A DNA stretch of 64,000 nucleotides from Myxococcales bacterium. Lineage in GTDB: Bacteria > Myxococcota_A > Polyangia > Polyangiales > Houyiibacteriaceae. The position numbers and the translations under genes are program-made. The DNA is taken from positions 100,259 to 164,258 of the forward strand of contig JAOTVB010000008.1 in NCBI GenBank assembly GCA_029863605.1, given 5' to 3'. The notes beneath the pieces were generated by a model that worked only from the letters and a program-made list of their open reading frames with translations, did no database searches and was not told the origin of the DNA. Positions 50,315-59,075 of the stretch are shown one piece after another; position 1 is the first letter of the stretch; every line of letters begins with the position of its first letter.

Positions 50315-51361
50315 CTACTGGCGGACGTTGATGGCGGTGACCTCAGAGCAGCCGGCTTCGAATGTGCGCATGCCGTCCTCCATGGCCACCTCCTCAGATG
50401 GGTCTTGGCCCCACGAGACCACTTTCACCGGCGCACCCACGTAGGCGAGGAACATACACATCTCCTTGTCGCCGTCGTTGCCCCAGATCAGGTTCCGGTC
50501 TGTCGTATTGTTGTAGCCACAGGTCACCTTCAAGCCCGGTGCACCGTTGGCCATTAGCGGCGGGTCGACGATACGGCCGAGGGTGTCTCCCGCAGTGTTG
50601 TCGGTCTCCATGATCAGGCGCTCGCTTCCGTCAGCGTCGACATAACTGAGCCCGAAGTAATTACCCCACGAATGATAATGCCCGAGAACATAGTAGATGC
50701 CGAAGTCGTCGCTCGTGCCGTGGTTGAGCTCGAGAACGTCGTAGACTGTCTGCATCGGGCACGTCATGTGCCAGCGCGACTGCTGCTGCGGCGGTATTGC
50801 GAGCGAATAGATCAAGAAGCTGAGGGGCTGAAGGCTTACTTCGACGTCCTCTGGTTCCGCATCTTCGAATTGCAAGGTGAGCGTGGTATCGATGTCGGCT
50901 GCGGCAAAGTTCACCAGGTGAAGGGCCCCGATGATCTTGCTATGTGGGGGGATGATGACGGCGCTCTTATTGGGGAAACGGAAGGTCTCCTCGAAGGTCT
51001 GCGTGGACTGCGCGAAGACCACCCCGCCAAAGACGGCAGCCTCGACCATACCGAAACCCTCGTCGCGGCAGTTCCAGGTGCCATCGTCGCCGAACATGTC
51101 CTCGGGGGCGAAGAACCAGTTTGAATGATGCCACGCGCCGTCGTTGTATTGACGCACGCCAGAAACGTAGATCGGCTCTTCGTTGTTGAGAGTCCAGCTC
51201 TGGCAGAGGAAGTCTTCCTCCGTCCCGGACCGTACGGTTATCGGCGGAAACGTATGGCTCCATGCCGCGTTGAACTCGGCGCTTCCCGCGCCACCGTCTG
51301 TCGCGCTGGTTCCGCACGCCACAACCGTCATCGCTAGAACTGACAACAGTATTCTACGCAT
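50315..51361 (-). CDS. PHM-like type II copper monooxygenase lipoprotein
   Basis: A 348-residue lipoprotein (lipobox 'TVVAC'). It aligns with peptidylglycine/dopamine monooxygenases: 'AWHHSNWFF' gives H78 and H79, 'ALHLVNF' H148 (the CuH site), 'GHYHSWG' H228 and H230, and 'KEMCMFLAY' M301 (the CuM site), so all six copper ligands are present. Such enzymes hydroxylate C-H bonds with ascorbate or another reductant and O2. Several cysteines ('FLCQSW', 'WNCRDE', 'MTCPM', 'VTCGY') could form disulfides. It sits alone or with the amidohydrolase gene (110 bases upstream on the same strand). The substrate is unknown. Confidence 0.85.
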   Translation of the reverse strand: MRRILLSVLAMTVVACGTSATDGGAGSAEFNAAWSHTFPPITVRSGTEEDFLCQSWTLNNEEPIYVSGVRQYNDGAWHHSNWFFAPEDMFGDDGTWNCRDEGFGMVEAAVFGGVVFAQSTQTFEETFRFPNKSAVIIPPHSKIIGALHLVNFAAADIDTTLTLQFEDAEPEDVEVSLQPLSFLIYSLAIPPQQQSRWHMTCPMQTVYDVLELNHGTSDDFGIYYVLGHYHSWGNYFGLSYVDADGSERLIMETDNTAGDTLGRIVDPPLMANGAPGLKVTCGYNNTTDRNLIWGNDGDKEMCMFLAYVGAPVKVVSWGQDPSEEVAMEDGMRTFEAGCSEVTAINVRQ

Positions 51362-51471
51362 GGCTTGAGTCTCCTCTCCGGGCTGCCTGCGATCCCATCA
51401 TAGTGTCCCCGAAACCTGACTGTCGTTCAACAACCATGATCTCCGCCGAATATCAATGTGAGAAAGGCCGC

Positions 51472-53031
51472 TCAACCGGGCTTTCCCTCGAACCGGTTCT
51501 TGCGAACGAGCTGAATGAACTCGCGTCGAGTCGTCGGCCCAAGCGGCTTTTGGAAGGCCCAGCGGCGATCGCCGAGCTCTCCGTCGAGTTGCCGCTTTGC
51601 CGTCGCCAACATCATCGGGTCGATCTGGCAACGCTTTTCCTCCGGGTCGATCCCATAGAGCCTGGCCGCGTTGAGGCCAAAGATCTTGGCGCGAATCTCG
51701 TCGGTGAGCTCGGGGTAGCCGTATTGTTCCTGGAACTCTTGGGAGATGGTGAAGGTTTTGAATGCCTCGATCTGCGGTTGCGGCGACGCGAACCAAATGC
51801 ACTCGCTACCCCACAAGACGTTGTCCTCACCAAAGTACTTGAGCAGCTTGCCGATGACGTGTTGGGCACCCATCGAGTCGGTCATGACGCTGGCCCACAA
51901 TGAGCCGAGCTCGGCATAGAGGTTGGAACCGTGCCCGAGCTGGTTGTCCTCGAGGGTCTTGATGACGTTGTTCACCCCCGCGTTGACGTTGGGATCATAA
52001 GGCTCGCGGGTGCCGCCCTCACTGAACTCCTCGAAGCCGAGGCCCGAGTGATAGATCACGAAGTTCGCTTCTGGGAACATCTTGGCCACCACCCCCATAT
52101 CGCGGGAGTCGTTGTAGACCGGGTCGAACTGCACCAGCGGCGGCCCCTTGTGCACGCAGAAGGTAGGCATACCGAGCTCGATGCCTTTTTCGATCATGGG
52201 GATGCCGACGTCGGGATCGTCCATGAACCAGCCTTCGCCACCATCCGGGGGGACCCAGCCTGTATAGAGCTTCCAACCGCCGACGACGCCAAAGTTTTCC
52301 TGAATGTACTGCATGTGATCGAGCTGGAACTCGAGGCCATCATTGGGCGCGACGTTGCAGTGGTTGATCATTCGCTGACTATCCGCCGCTCGGTTGATCT
52401 GCTCTCGCTCCATGGCCATGACGTCGTTCTCGATGATCAGGCCGCAGGTCTCAGCGCCGGTTTCGCAGTGCGAGGCTGGGAACCCCGACAGGATCGCCAT
52501 GGTGGTGTCGCTCTCGAGGAAGATCAGGTCGATGTAGTTGTCGAAGTCCAGGCAGTCGTTGGTGTTCATCCCCTCGCTGCAGTCGCCGCCCGGGAACAAT
52601 CCAGGCAACCCTCGCGCGATCAACGGGTTCCGCTCGATGTACTCGCCGGAGGGATCCACGTGATGCGTCTGCATGTCGAAGATGAAGTAATCACCGCCAG
52701 ACACGAGCTCGCGCGATTGGTCACAGTCCATCGTGCCGCCATCGGGTGCGTTGAAACCGCCGTCCGAGGAGCAGCCGCTCACCGTATTGATCACGCCCAA
52801 GGAGGTGACCATCCCCATGGTGCTCGCCAAAAACTGGCGGCGGTCGATGCCGAGCTTGCGCGACTTCTCATCCGCGCGCTCCAGGATGAGCTTGGTGATC
52901 AGGCGGTCCCGAGGCGTCTGCTCGTAGAAGAACTCACCGTTGGAGTAATTCTCGAGGAACGGAATCGGCGGCTTCAGCGGAAGCTCCGGCTCGGTCTTCT
53001 TGCTCATTGAAAGCCATTTTCGTTTCTTCAT
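51472..53031 (-). CDS. Tat-exported amidohydrolase-2-family protein
   Basis: A 519-residue TIM-barrel amidohydrolase. The ATG at 53031 is chosen; 53007 is an alternative. After a 60-residue hydrophilic leader comes 'DRRQFLASTMGMVTSLGV', a Tat motif in an unusually internal place, ending at a lipobox-like 'SGC'. Metal ligands would be 'QTHHVD' at the first strand, 'CVHKG', 'IYHSGLG', and in the last strand 'LWGSECIWF', where family members normally have GSD. The Asp-to-Glu change may alter metal chemistry. Probably hydrolytic or decarboxylating. It is followed on the same strand by the copper monooxygenase and preceded by the PQQ propeller gene. Confidence 0.82.
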   Translation of the reverse strand: MKKRKWLSMSKKTEPELPLKPPIPFLENYSNGEFFYEQTPRDRLITKLILERADEKSRKLGIDRRQFLASTMGMVTSLGVINTVSGCSSDGGFNAPDGGTMDCDQSRELVSGGDYFIFDMQTHHVDPSGEYIERNPLIARGLPGLFPGGDCSEGMNTNDCLDFDNYIDLIFLESDTTMAILSGFPASHCETGAETCGLIIENDVMAMEREQINRAADSQRMINHCNVAPNDGLEFQLDHMQYIQENFGVVGGWKLYTGWVPPDGGEGWFMDDPDVGIPMIEKGIELGMPTFCVHKGPPLVQFDPVYNDSRDMGVVAKMFPEANFVIYHSGLGFEEFSEGGTREPYDPNVNAGVNNVIKTLEDNQLGHGSNLYAELGSLWASVMTDSMGAQHVIGKLLKYFGEDNVLWGSECIWFASPQPQIEAFKTFTISQEFQEQYGYPELTDEIRAKIFGLNAARLYGIDPEEKRCQIDPMMLATAKRQLDGELGDRRWAFQKPLGPTTRREFIQLVRKNRFEGKPG

Positions 53032-53077
53032 TGGACTACCATCCCATCTTGTGCCCGACACCCAGGCACCAACAGTC

Positions 53078-54562
53078 TCACCGAGCAAGCCCGTACACGC
53101 GCATACCGCCCGGATCTCCCGGTGTGTCACCTCGAATCCCGATGAACGAGAACCCGTAGGTCACGAACAGCAAGCCATCCGAAACGACCGGGCCGCTCGC
53201 CAGGCTTTCTCCGACCTTGTCTTCCCACAGCAACTCCCCGTCTCTCGCATCGAAAGCCTGTACCAAGCCGAGCGTATGCGCGCTGTAGACCACGCCGTTG
53301 GCGAATAGTGTCCCGCCAATCGTCGGACTGGCGATCGAGGTGCGCCAGACCTCGCTGCCGTCGTTTGCCGCGAGCGCGATGAGTTCGGACGTGTTTTCAG
53401 GATCGCCGAACATGGGGACGAAGACAGCCTCGGTATCAAAACCGCTCGGCCAGAGATTCGAGGTGATGTAGATTCGACCGTCGTGGTAGGCGGCTGGGGC
53501 CATCACGCCACCGAGGTGGCTGCCGGGGCCGAGCCGCTCCACCCAGACTTCTTCACCCGTGGAGCGATCGAAGACGCCGTAGACCCCTCCTTTGTCTCCT
53601 ACCCCCACTACCTCCCGGCCGTCGTCGAGGGTAAACAGATTTGGGGCAGCCCCGATATCCGCGTCGGGGCCTTGCGGGAGCGGCATGAAGATCCGGTACA
53701 CGTCGTTCGCAGTAAACTGGCGCCACCATGCGATCTCACCGGTCCGGTAGTTCACGGCGATCAGGGAGTCCGACATCGGGCTCGCGGGCTCCTCGTAGGC
53801 TTGTCCGGTGCCGATGAACGCGAGCTCGCGCTCGGTATCGATCGACGGCGAAGACCAAACGCTGACCCCCGCACCCGACGTTTCGTCGTCCTGGGTCACA
53901 TAAACGCGCCAACGCTCCGCGCCATTCTCTTGGGCGATGCCAACGATGCTGCCGCGGAAAGTGTACTCTTCTCTTTCGGTCGAGAGCTCGCCCGAAGAAA
54001 CACCGACCACCAGGATCGGGTCGATCGTGCCGTCGTCCAGCACGACGTCGACCATCTGTGGCGAGCCCGTGATTCCCGCATTCGGATGATCGTCGAGCTC
54101 GACCGACCACAGGATGTCTCCGGTGCCTCGATCGATCGCGTGGAACCAACCTCGCCGATCGCCGAGGAAGATGCGTGCCTCACCCACGGCCAAGCTCGAA
54201 GTGACGCCCGAATCCTCCAGCTGACTGGTCCACACCTCTGACCCGTCCAACACGTTTTTCGCGTAGATGAAGCCAGCCCAGTCTGCAAAATAGACAACAC
54301 CGCCTACGACGGCGGGCGTGGAGGTGACCTCGGTGCCCGTGTGCTCCCACCGCATCTCCAAGTCGGCAACCGTTTCCGCGCCGATAGCGGTCTCGACGGG
54401 GTTGCTGCGCGTGTGGTGCAAGTCGCGTCCGAACGTAGGCCAGTCGCTCTCGGAAATTCCTACGCTGCCGGCGCCCCCGCTCTCGTTGCAAGACACGACG
54501 ATGATAGCCGCGAAGCCCAAGAGTGGAAGCCCAAGGAAAGTCGTAAGGCTACGACGTGTCAT
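53078..54562 (-). CDS. PQQ-type beta-propeller lipoprotein (polyvinyl-alcohol-dehydrogenase-like)
   Basis: A 494-residue lipoprotein (lipobox 'IVVSC'). 'SDWPTFGRDLHHTRSNP' is the typical start of PQQ-binding quinoprotein-like propellers, and blades with tryptophan docking motifs follow: 'SEVWTSQLEDSG', 'GDILWSVELDDHP', 'GAERWRVYVTQ', 'GEIAWWRQF', 'GEEVWVERLGPGSH', 'GSEVWRTSI', 'GELLWEDKVG'. The nearest known architecture is polyvinyl-alcohol dehydrogenase or related binding proteins; whether PQQ is actually bound is open. Begins the minus-strand run propeller-amidohydrolase-copper enzyme, which may be one secreted oxidative module. Confidence 0.87.
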   Translation of the reverse strand: MTRRSLTTFLGLPLLGFAAIIVVSCNESGGAGSVGISESDWPTFGRDLHHTRSNPVETAIGAETVADLEMRWEHTGTEVTSTPAVVGGVVYFADWAGFIYAKNVLDGSEVWTSQLEDSGVTSSLAVGEARIFLGDRRGWFHAIDRGTGDILWSVELDDHPNAGITGSPQMVDVVLDDGTIDPILVVGVSSGELSTEREEYTFRGSIVGIAQENGAERWRVYVTQDDETSGAGVSVWSSPSIDTERELAFIGTGQAYEEPASPMSDSLIAVNYRTGEIAWWRQFTANDVYRIFMPLPQGPDADIGAAPNLFTLDDGREVVGVGDKGGVYGVFDRSTGEEVWVERLGPGSHLGGVMAPAAYHDGRIYITSNLWPSGFDTEAVFVPMFGDPENTSELIALAANDGSEVWRTSIASPTIGGTLFANGVVYSAHTLGLVQAFDARDGELLWEDKVGESLASGPVVSDGLLFVTYGFSFIGIRGDTPGDPGGMRVYGLAR

Positions 54563-54728
54563 GCCGCAACAATCGCCTGAGAGAGGGTTCGGGCACAAGG
54601 GCCAAATTACACGGCGGAATCACTACCGCCACGCGAAGAATCCACGAAAAAGGGGGTCTGCGCAATTCGGGAGCTGAAGGAGTCTTATTGAACGAAGAAG
54701 AGTAGCCGCTGACACCGCTCTAAACCGA

Positions 54729-56543
54729 CTACTGCATCTCCACCGCACCGATGTCACAAACGCCCACCGGCCGTGTCGCACCCCGTTGATCGCTCGCGAG
54801 CAGTTTCCCGTCTTCCCCGAAGCATCCAGCCGGGTCGCCTGCATCAAGCACCGGGCTGTTCTCGGAGATTGCGTGCGTCATCGTCGGCCCCCCGTTGTCG
54901 GCCAAGGACGCGAGTTGCGGATCGACGTCGGTCAGGTCGCCAGTGGTGTCGCCTTCGATGTTGCACTCGAAGTTGGGGCCAAACAGGTTGTAGCCAAGGG
55001 ACCGTACCGTGCCGAAACACCGCCCCTCATTCGCGAGGACGGTGTGACGAAGGGTGACCTCCGAGTCGCTGCGAATCACTACGGCCGAGTGACCCTCGTC
55101 GGTTGAGTTGAAGGCTATCGTGGAATTGTAAAACGCTGCGCGAGCCCTGAGCCCCAGTTCCATGGCTTCGCCGAAATCGGCCCGGTTGCCACTGATGGTC
55201 GAATTGACGGCGACGAAACGCGCGTCGGAAGAGAGTAGCAGGGCACCGCCCGCGCCAGCCTCGAATCGCCCGGTCATCCCGTCGGCGAGGTTGTTGTCGA
55301 TCGTCGTGCCCTCGATGGTCAGCGAGCCTACGTCGAACCAGATGCCTCCCCCACTTGCGAATCCACCACCCACCGGGCCAAAGCCGCCTAGACTGGCATT
55401 ACCGCTCACGGCACTGTCCACGATGAGAGCCATGGGGCCCTCAAGATTCAAACCCGCACCGCGGGAATAGCCAGCGCCGCTGAACTCGCCGCTCGCGTCC
55501 CCGCCGATCGCCGAGTTTGCGACGATTCGACTCGCCTCCACGATCAGCGCTCCTTCCGAGACGAACAGCCCACCTCCTCGCGCTCGTCGCCCACTCTGGC
55601 CACTTCGGCCGCGCGCGACGTTGTTCTCCACGACGCTGTTCCGGATAAACACGGTGCAGCGCTCCAGGTACAACCCGCCGCCCGCAGCCTCGCCCCCTCC
55701 CGTGGCGGTGTTGTCATCGATCGTCACACCGTCCAGCGACAACTCACTTCCCGGCCCGCTGTAGATGCCACCTCCCCGTTCGTAGGCTTTGTTCGAGGCA
55801 ATGCGCACGTTAGTGAGCGAAGCGCGGCCCTGATTGTAGAGCGCGCCACCGAAGTCCGCCGTACCGCCGGTAAGCTCCATGCCCTCGAGCTTTGCGGTCG
55901 CGCCCGCGGCGACGAAGAACACTCGTCCCCCGCCCCCGTTGTCGATGGTGAGTTCGCCCTCACCGTCGAGCCATACGTCGTAGTTGGCCACAAGCTCCGC
56001 CCGAGTCACCACCGTAGCGGGGCCATCACAATCGAACGCGTGCGGTCCTCCACCAAACGCAACCGCATCTGAGACACCGTCTTCCGTGCATGGAAATCTC
56101 CGACCGCGCGCGACCTCGACCACGTATAGGAAGACTTGCTTCTCGGACGCCACAGCGATAGTCAAGGTCGAACGGCCGAACGGTATGCCGCTCGTGACCT
56201 CACCGCCGCCTATTCCCATCAGGCCCGATCCAACCAACACATGGCCGACCTTGTGCTGATACGTGACGTGCGCCTCCGGATCTCGCGCCTCCGCACGCAC
56301 GACCATGCTGGCTTCCTGGGTGCCCACTTCGTAGCCCCGCGTACTCGGGTTGAAGCCAACAATCTGATCCTCCCCCAACACCTCTACCGCAAGCGACGCG
56401 AGCCTCGGGTCAGCGCCCGTCTCACAATCGACCGGTTGAGGCAAAACGGCCGCGAGCAAAAGCGGCGACCACCACAATGCCCGTCGGGGCCCTCGGCCTC
56501 TTCGGCCGAGCGAAGCGGCAACGAGCTTGGTGTGCAATCCCAT
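54729..56543 (-). CDS. Right-handed beta-helix surface protein with choice-of-anchor-Q-type end
   Basis: A 604-residue exported protein. After a signal ('SPLLLAAVLPQPVDC'; a weak lipobox) and a beta-rich N-terminal domain, residues 190-480 are parallel beta-helix rungs such as 'GGALYNQGRASLTNVRIASNKA', 'SELSLDGVTIDDNTA' and 'GSLTIEGTTIDNNLA' with Asn ladders. The end reads 'DVDPQLASLADNGGPTMTHAI', 'SPVLDAGDPAGC' and 'DQRGATRPVGVCDIGAVE', the C-terminal signature of 'choice-of-anchor Q' proteins. Probably adheres to or cleaves a polysaccharide. Divergent from the small lipoprotein gene. Confidence 0.88.
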   Translation of the reverse strand: MGLHTKLVAASLGRRGRGPRRALWWSPLLLAAVLPQPVDCETGADPRLASLAVEVLGEDQIVGFNPSTRGYEVGTQEASMVVRAEARDPEAHVTYQHKVGHVLVGSGLMGIGGGEVTSGIPFGRSTLTIAVASEKQVFLYVVEVARGRRFPCTEDGVSDAVAFGGGPHAFDCDGPATVVTRAELVANYDVWLDGEGELTIDNGGGGRVFFVAAGATAKLEGMELTGGTADFGGALYNQGRASLTNVRIASNKAYERGGGIYSGPGSELSLDGVTIDDNTATGGGEAAGGGLYLERCTVFIRNSVVENNVARGRSGQSGRRARGGGLFVSEGALIVEASRIVANSAIGGDASGEFSGAGYSRGAGLNLEGPMALIVDSAVSGNASLGGFGPVGGGFASGGGIWFDVGSLTIEGTTIDNNLADGMTGRFEAGAGGALLLSSDARFVAVNSTISGNRADFGEAMELGLRARAAFYNSTIAFNSTDEGHSAVVIRSDSEVTLRHTVLANEGRCFGTVRSLGYNLFGPNFECNIEGDTTGDLTDVDPQLASLADNGGPTMTHAISENSPVLDAGDPAGCFGEDGKLLASDQRGATRPVGVCDIGAVEMQ

Positions 56544-56757
56544 CTACATCTCCAGGGTCCGCTCCGGAACGCTACCGGATCCGCTGGTGGAGACGCAAAC
56601 GACATTCGCTCGAGAGTTCCCTCAAACGAGTGATGGACAGAATTGCCGTAACGCCATTTGCTCGCGATGCACGCATGTCGATTCGCCGATTAATCCCCGG
56701 AAATTCAGCCGACTTTGACGACCGCTGTTAGATCCGTGAACCTGTGAGGGTGGGGGG

Positions 56758-56982
56758 ATGATGTTGATCTTGATTAGATTCTTGGTGGTTGGGCTGCTCG
56801 TTCTGGTGGCTGCTTGTGGTGGCGATCCGAGCCTTCAAGAGGTGTGCGGGACTTGCCCAGAGGGGCCGGTGCTCGACGGTTGCGAGGAAGTGTACAGCGC
56901 CTGCGCCGGCTTCCCGACGCGGACGGCGAGAAACTTCTGCTTCGACCAGCTCGGTTCACCCTGCGACGCCCTCACCGAATAG
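56758..56982 (+). CDS. Small cysteine-rich lipoprotein, unknown function
   Basis: A 74-residue lipoprotein, signal 'LIRFLVVGLLVLVAAC' with lipobox 'VAAC'. The mature 55 residues contain six cysteines after the lipidated one ('EVCGTCPEG', 'GCEEVYSAC', 'NFCFDQLGSPC'), probably three disulfides. Two adjacent ATGs (56758 and 56761) follow a G-rich GGGGGG. No family is recognised. Confidence 0.6.
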   Translation: MMLILIRFLVVGLLVLVAACGGDPSLQEVCGTCPEGPVLDGCEEVYSACAGFPTRTARNFCFDQLGSPCDALTE

Positions 56983-57047
56983 GGCAAGCTAGACCACGCA
57001 CGAGTCCACGTGCCTCGCGGTGGTCCGGAGGGGCGCAGACCGGCGGG

Positions 57048-58700
57048 TCACGCTTCGTGAGCATCGCCGGCTCCCTTCACCAGACGGATGTCGAGCGGAG
57101 CAGTCGTGTCCAGGTGGACGTCGCGTTGCGGGAACGCAATGACGATGCCTGCCTCGCGATAGAGATCGTCGATGCGGAAGCGCACCTCGCTCTCGACCCG
57201 GAGCCGATCCATGATCGTCCGCATTTCGATCCAGAACCGCATCTCGAAGATCAAGGCATTGTCCCCGAAGTCGCGGAACAGCACCACGGGCTCCGGCTCG
57301 TCGAGCACGGCCGGATGCTCCCGGAGCACCTGGTGGATGATGCGCTCTGCCTCTCGCGTCGGTGAGCCGTAGACGATACCGACCGTGATGTTGACGCGTA
57401 CCCGTTGGTCCGTGTGGGTCCAGTTGACGACGTTGTTCTCCAGGAACGAGGCGTTCGGCACGATGATGTGGACGTTGTCTCCTGTCCGCACCCGCGTGCT
57501 GCGAAGACCGATGCGCTCCACGTTGCCGTAGACGCCGGCGACTTCGATCAGATCGCCGATCTTGATGGGTCGCTCTGCCAGCAGGATGATCCCGCTGATG
57601 AAGTTGTTAACGACGTTCTGGCTGCCGAAGCCGATGCCGATAGCCAGCGCACCACCCACCACGGCGAAAGCCGTGAGCGGGATCTGAACCATACGCAGCG
57701 CCGTTAGGAAGGCCACCACCAGGAGCAGGTAGAAGATCAGGGATTGGAAGGCCTGGGCCGCGCCCTGCTCGAGGCGCATTCGAGTGAACACCCGCCGGCC
57801 GAGTCCCCGCGAGACCACCACGGCGAGCGCGTAGCCCACCAGGAAGATGAAGAGAGCGCTGACTATCTTGCCTGGCGTGATGGGCTCTTCCTCAGAGGCG
57901 GTGAGCTCGTAGTTCCAGAACTCCCGCAGCTGGTGCAGGAAGGCGCGTAGGCGCGCCTCGAGCGGCAGCTCCCGGGTCTCCTGCTCGAGCGATGCGAGGA
58001 GGCGCTGCTGCAGCGAGAGCGACTTCTCCAGGTTGGCCACGTCCTGCGCGTAGATTGCCTCCAGCTCCCCGAGCACCCGCTCCTGGACCGCGAGCCAGCG
58101 CGCTTCGGGCTTGGCGATGCCGGACTCCTCGCGGCGCCCGCGTGTGAACGCAAGCTCCTGCTCCAGCTCCTGCATGCGGCCGCGCTTCACGGCCAGCTCG
58201 CGCATCAGGGCTTCGACGCGCTCGTCCGATTCGGCGCTCCAGTCGCTCAGCTGCTCGGGCGCCACACGTCGTGTATCGAGCTCGTTGAGGCGCTGCCAAG
58301 CGACCTGCTGGCTACTCACCCGCGCCAGGCGCTCCTCCAGGAGCGAGACGCTCCGCTGGGCGGCCGAGAGCTGAAGCCGCCGCGCCGCCACCTCCTCGCT
58401 GAGCGCCGGGTCGGGATCGAACTCGGCATCCAGTCTCTCCTGCGCGGTCGCAAACCGCCGCTCGGCGGAGGCGAGATCGAAACGCAGGGACTCGAGCTGA
58501 CGTCCCAGGTCAAACTCTAGCTTGTCGAGCAGTTCGAGCGCCCGGTCGAAGGTCTCGGTCTCGGCCTCGGCGTCGGTCGTGGAGGAAGCCGGTGCAACCG
58601 GCTCGAGCTGAGCAACGGCGTTCGGCGCCGGTAGGAGGAGGAGCCACAGCAGGGCGGCTTGCGCCGTAGCGAGTGAAAATCGGGGGTAAGGCGTTCGCAT
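57048..58700 (-). CDS. MscS-family mechanosensitive channel with periplasmic coiled coil
   Basis: A 550-residue channel. A signal peptide ('ALLWLLLLPAPNAVA') precedes about 280 residues of heptad-rich coiled coil ('SLLEERLARVSSQQVAWQRL', 'RMQELEQELAFTRGRREE'), then TM helices 'ALFIFLVGYALAVVVSRGLG' and 'FQSLIFYLLLVVAFLTAL', and the MscS pore and beta domain: 'GALAIGIGFGSQNVVNNFISG', 'LAERPIKIGDLIEV', 'GNVERIGLRSTRVRTGDNVHIIVPNASFLENNVVNWT' (in pieces). Releases solutes on hypo-osmotic shock. The ATG at 58700 gives a proper signal peptide. The coding DNA looks even more GC-rich than its neighbours. Confidence 0.93.
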   Translation of the reverse strand: MRTPYPRFSLATAQAALLWLLLLPAPNAVAQLEPVAPASSTTDAEAETETFDRALELLDKLEFDLGRQLESLRFDLASAERRFATAQERLDAEFDPDPALSEEVAARRLQLSAAQRSVSLLEERLARVSSQQVAWQRLNELDTRRVAPEQLSDWSAESDERVEALMRELAVKRGRMQELEQELAFTRGRREESGIAKPEARWLAVQERVLGELEAIYAQDVANLEKSLSLQQRLLASLEQETRELPLEARLRAFLHQLREFWNYELTASEEEPITPGKIVSALFIFLVGYALAVVVSRGLGRRVFTRMRLEQGAAQAFQSLIFYLLLVVAFLTALRMVQIPLTAFAVVGGALAIGIGFGSQNVVNNFISGIILLAERPIKIGDLIEVAGVYGNVERIGLRSTRVRTGDNVHIIVPNASFLENNVVNWTHTDQRVRVNITVGIVYGSPTREAERIIHQVLREHPAVLDEPEPVVLFRDFGDNALIFEMRFWIEMRTIMDRLRVESEVRFRIDDLYREAGIVIAFPQRDVHLDTTAPLDIRLVKGAGDAHEA

Positions 58701-59075
58701 TCGCGGCAGGTTACAATGCGCTGCTCCCCACGTCACGAGGGCGCCCACGCTGGCTCCGGTCTTCCAGCGCTGGATCGACTGTGGAGCTTCGCGACATGTT
58801 GCGCCTGGGCCGCTTCGCTGCGACGAAATCACCGAGCTCGAGGTTTAGGGCATTCCTCGACAGTGCCGAGCTGCGAGACGTACAACCGAACTCTGAAACC
58901 TTGAAGCCTGCAACCTGGGGTCGAGCAGCCGGCCCGCAAAGATCGGTGCGCTATCTTCCCCCATCGGCATGATGAGCGCGGAATTGCGCGGTAAGCGTGT
59001 CCCGCCAGACGATTGACCGGCCGAAACTCCGCTGCTCGTTGACCGCCCCCGACCCCTACCGTACCTTTCTCGAAG
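58701..59075. other. Divergent intergenic region, 375 bases
   Basis: Between the start codons of the MscS-like gene (minus) and the Anbu gene (plus). No ORF with coding character, no repeat longer than chance and no tRNA were seen. It must contain both promoters; the only recognisable candidate is at 59039-59067. Confidence 0.5.
59039..59067 (+). promoter_or_regulatory. Possible promoter of the Anbu gene
   Basis: TTGACC (59039-59044) and TACCTT (59062-59067) are separated by 17 bases and end 8 bases before the Anbu ATG at 59076. The -35 is a five-of-six match, the -10 is weak. If used, the transcript would start at or a base or two before the ATG, giving a leaderless message; there is indeed no Shine-Dalgarno ahead of that ATG. 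Confidence 0.35.

Noticed and set aside
51931..53010. A 359-codon plus-strand frame across the amidohydrolase gene
   Set aside because: It lies wholly inside a gene with clear catalytic motifs on the other strand and shows no motif of its own.
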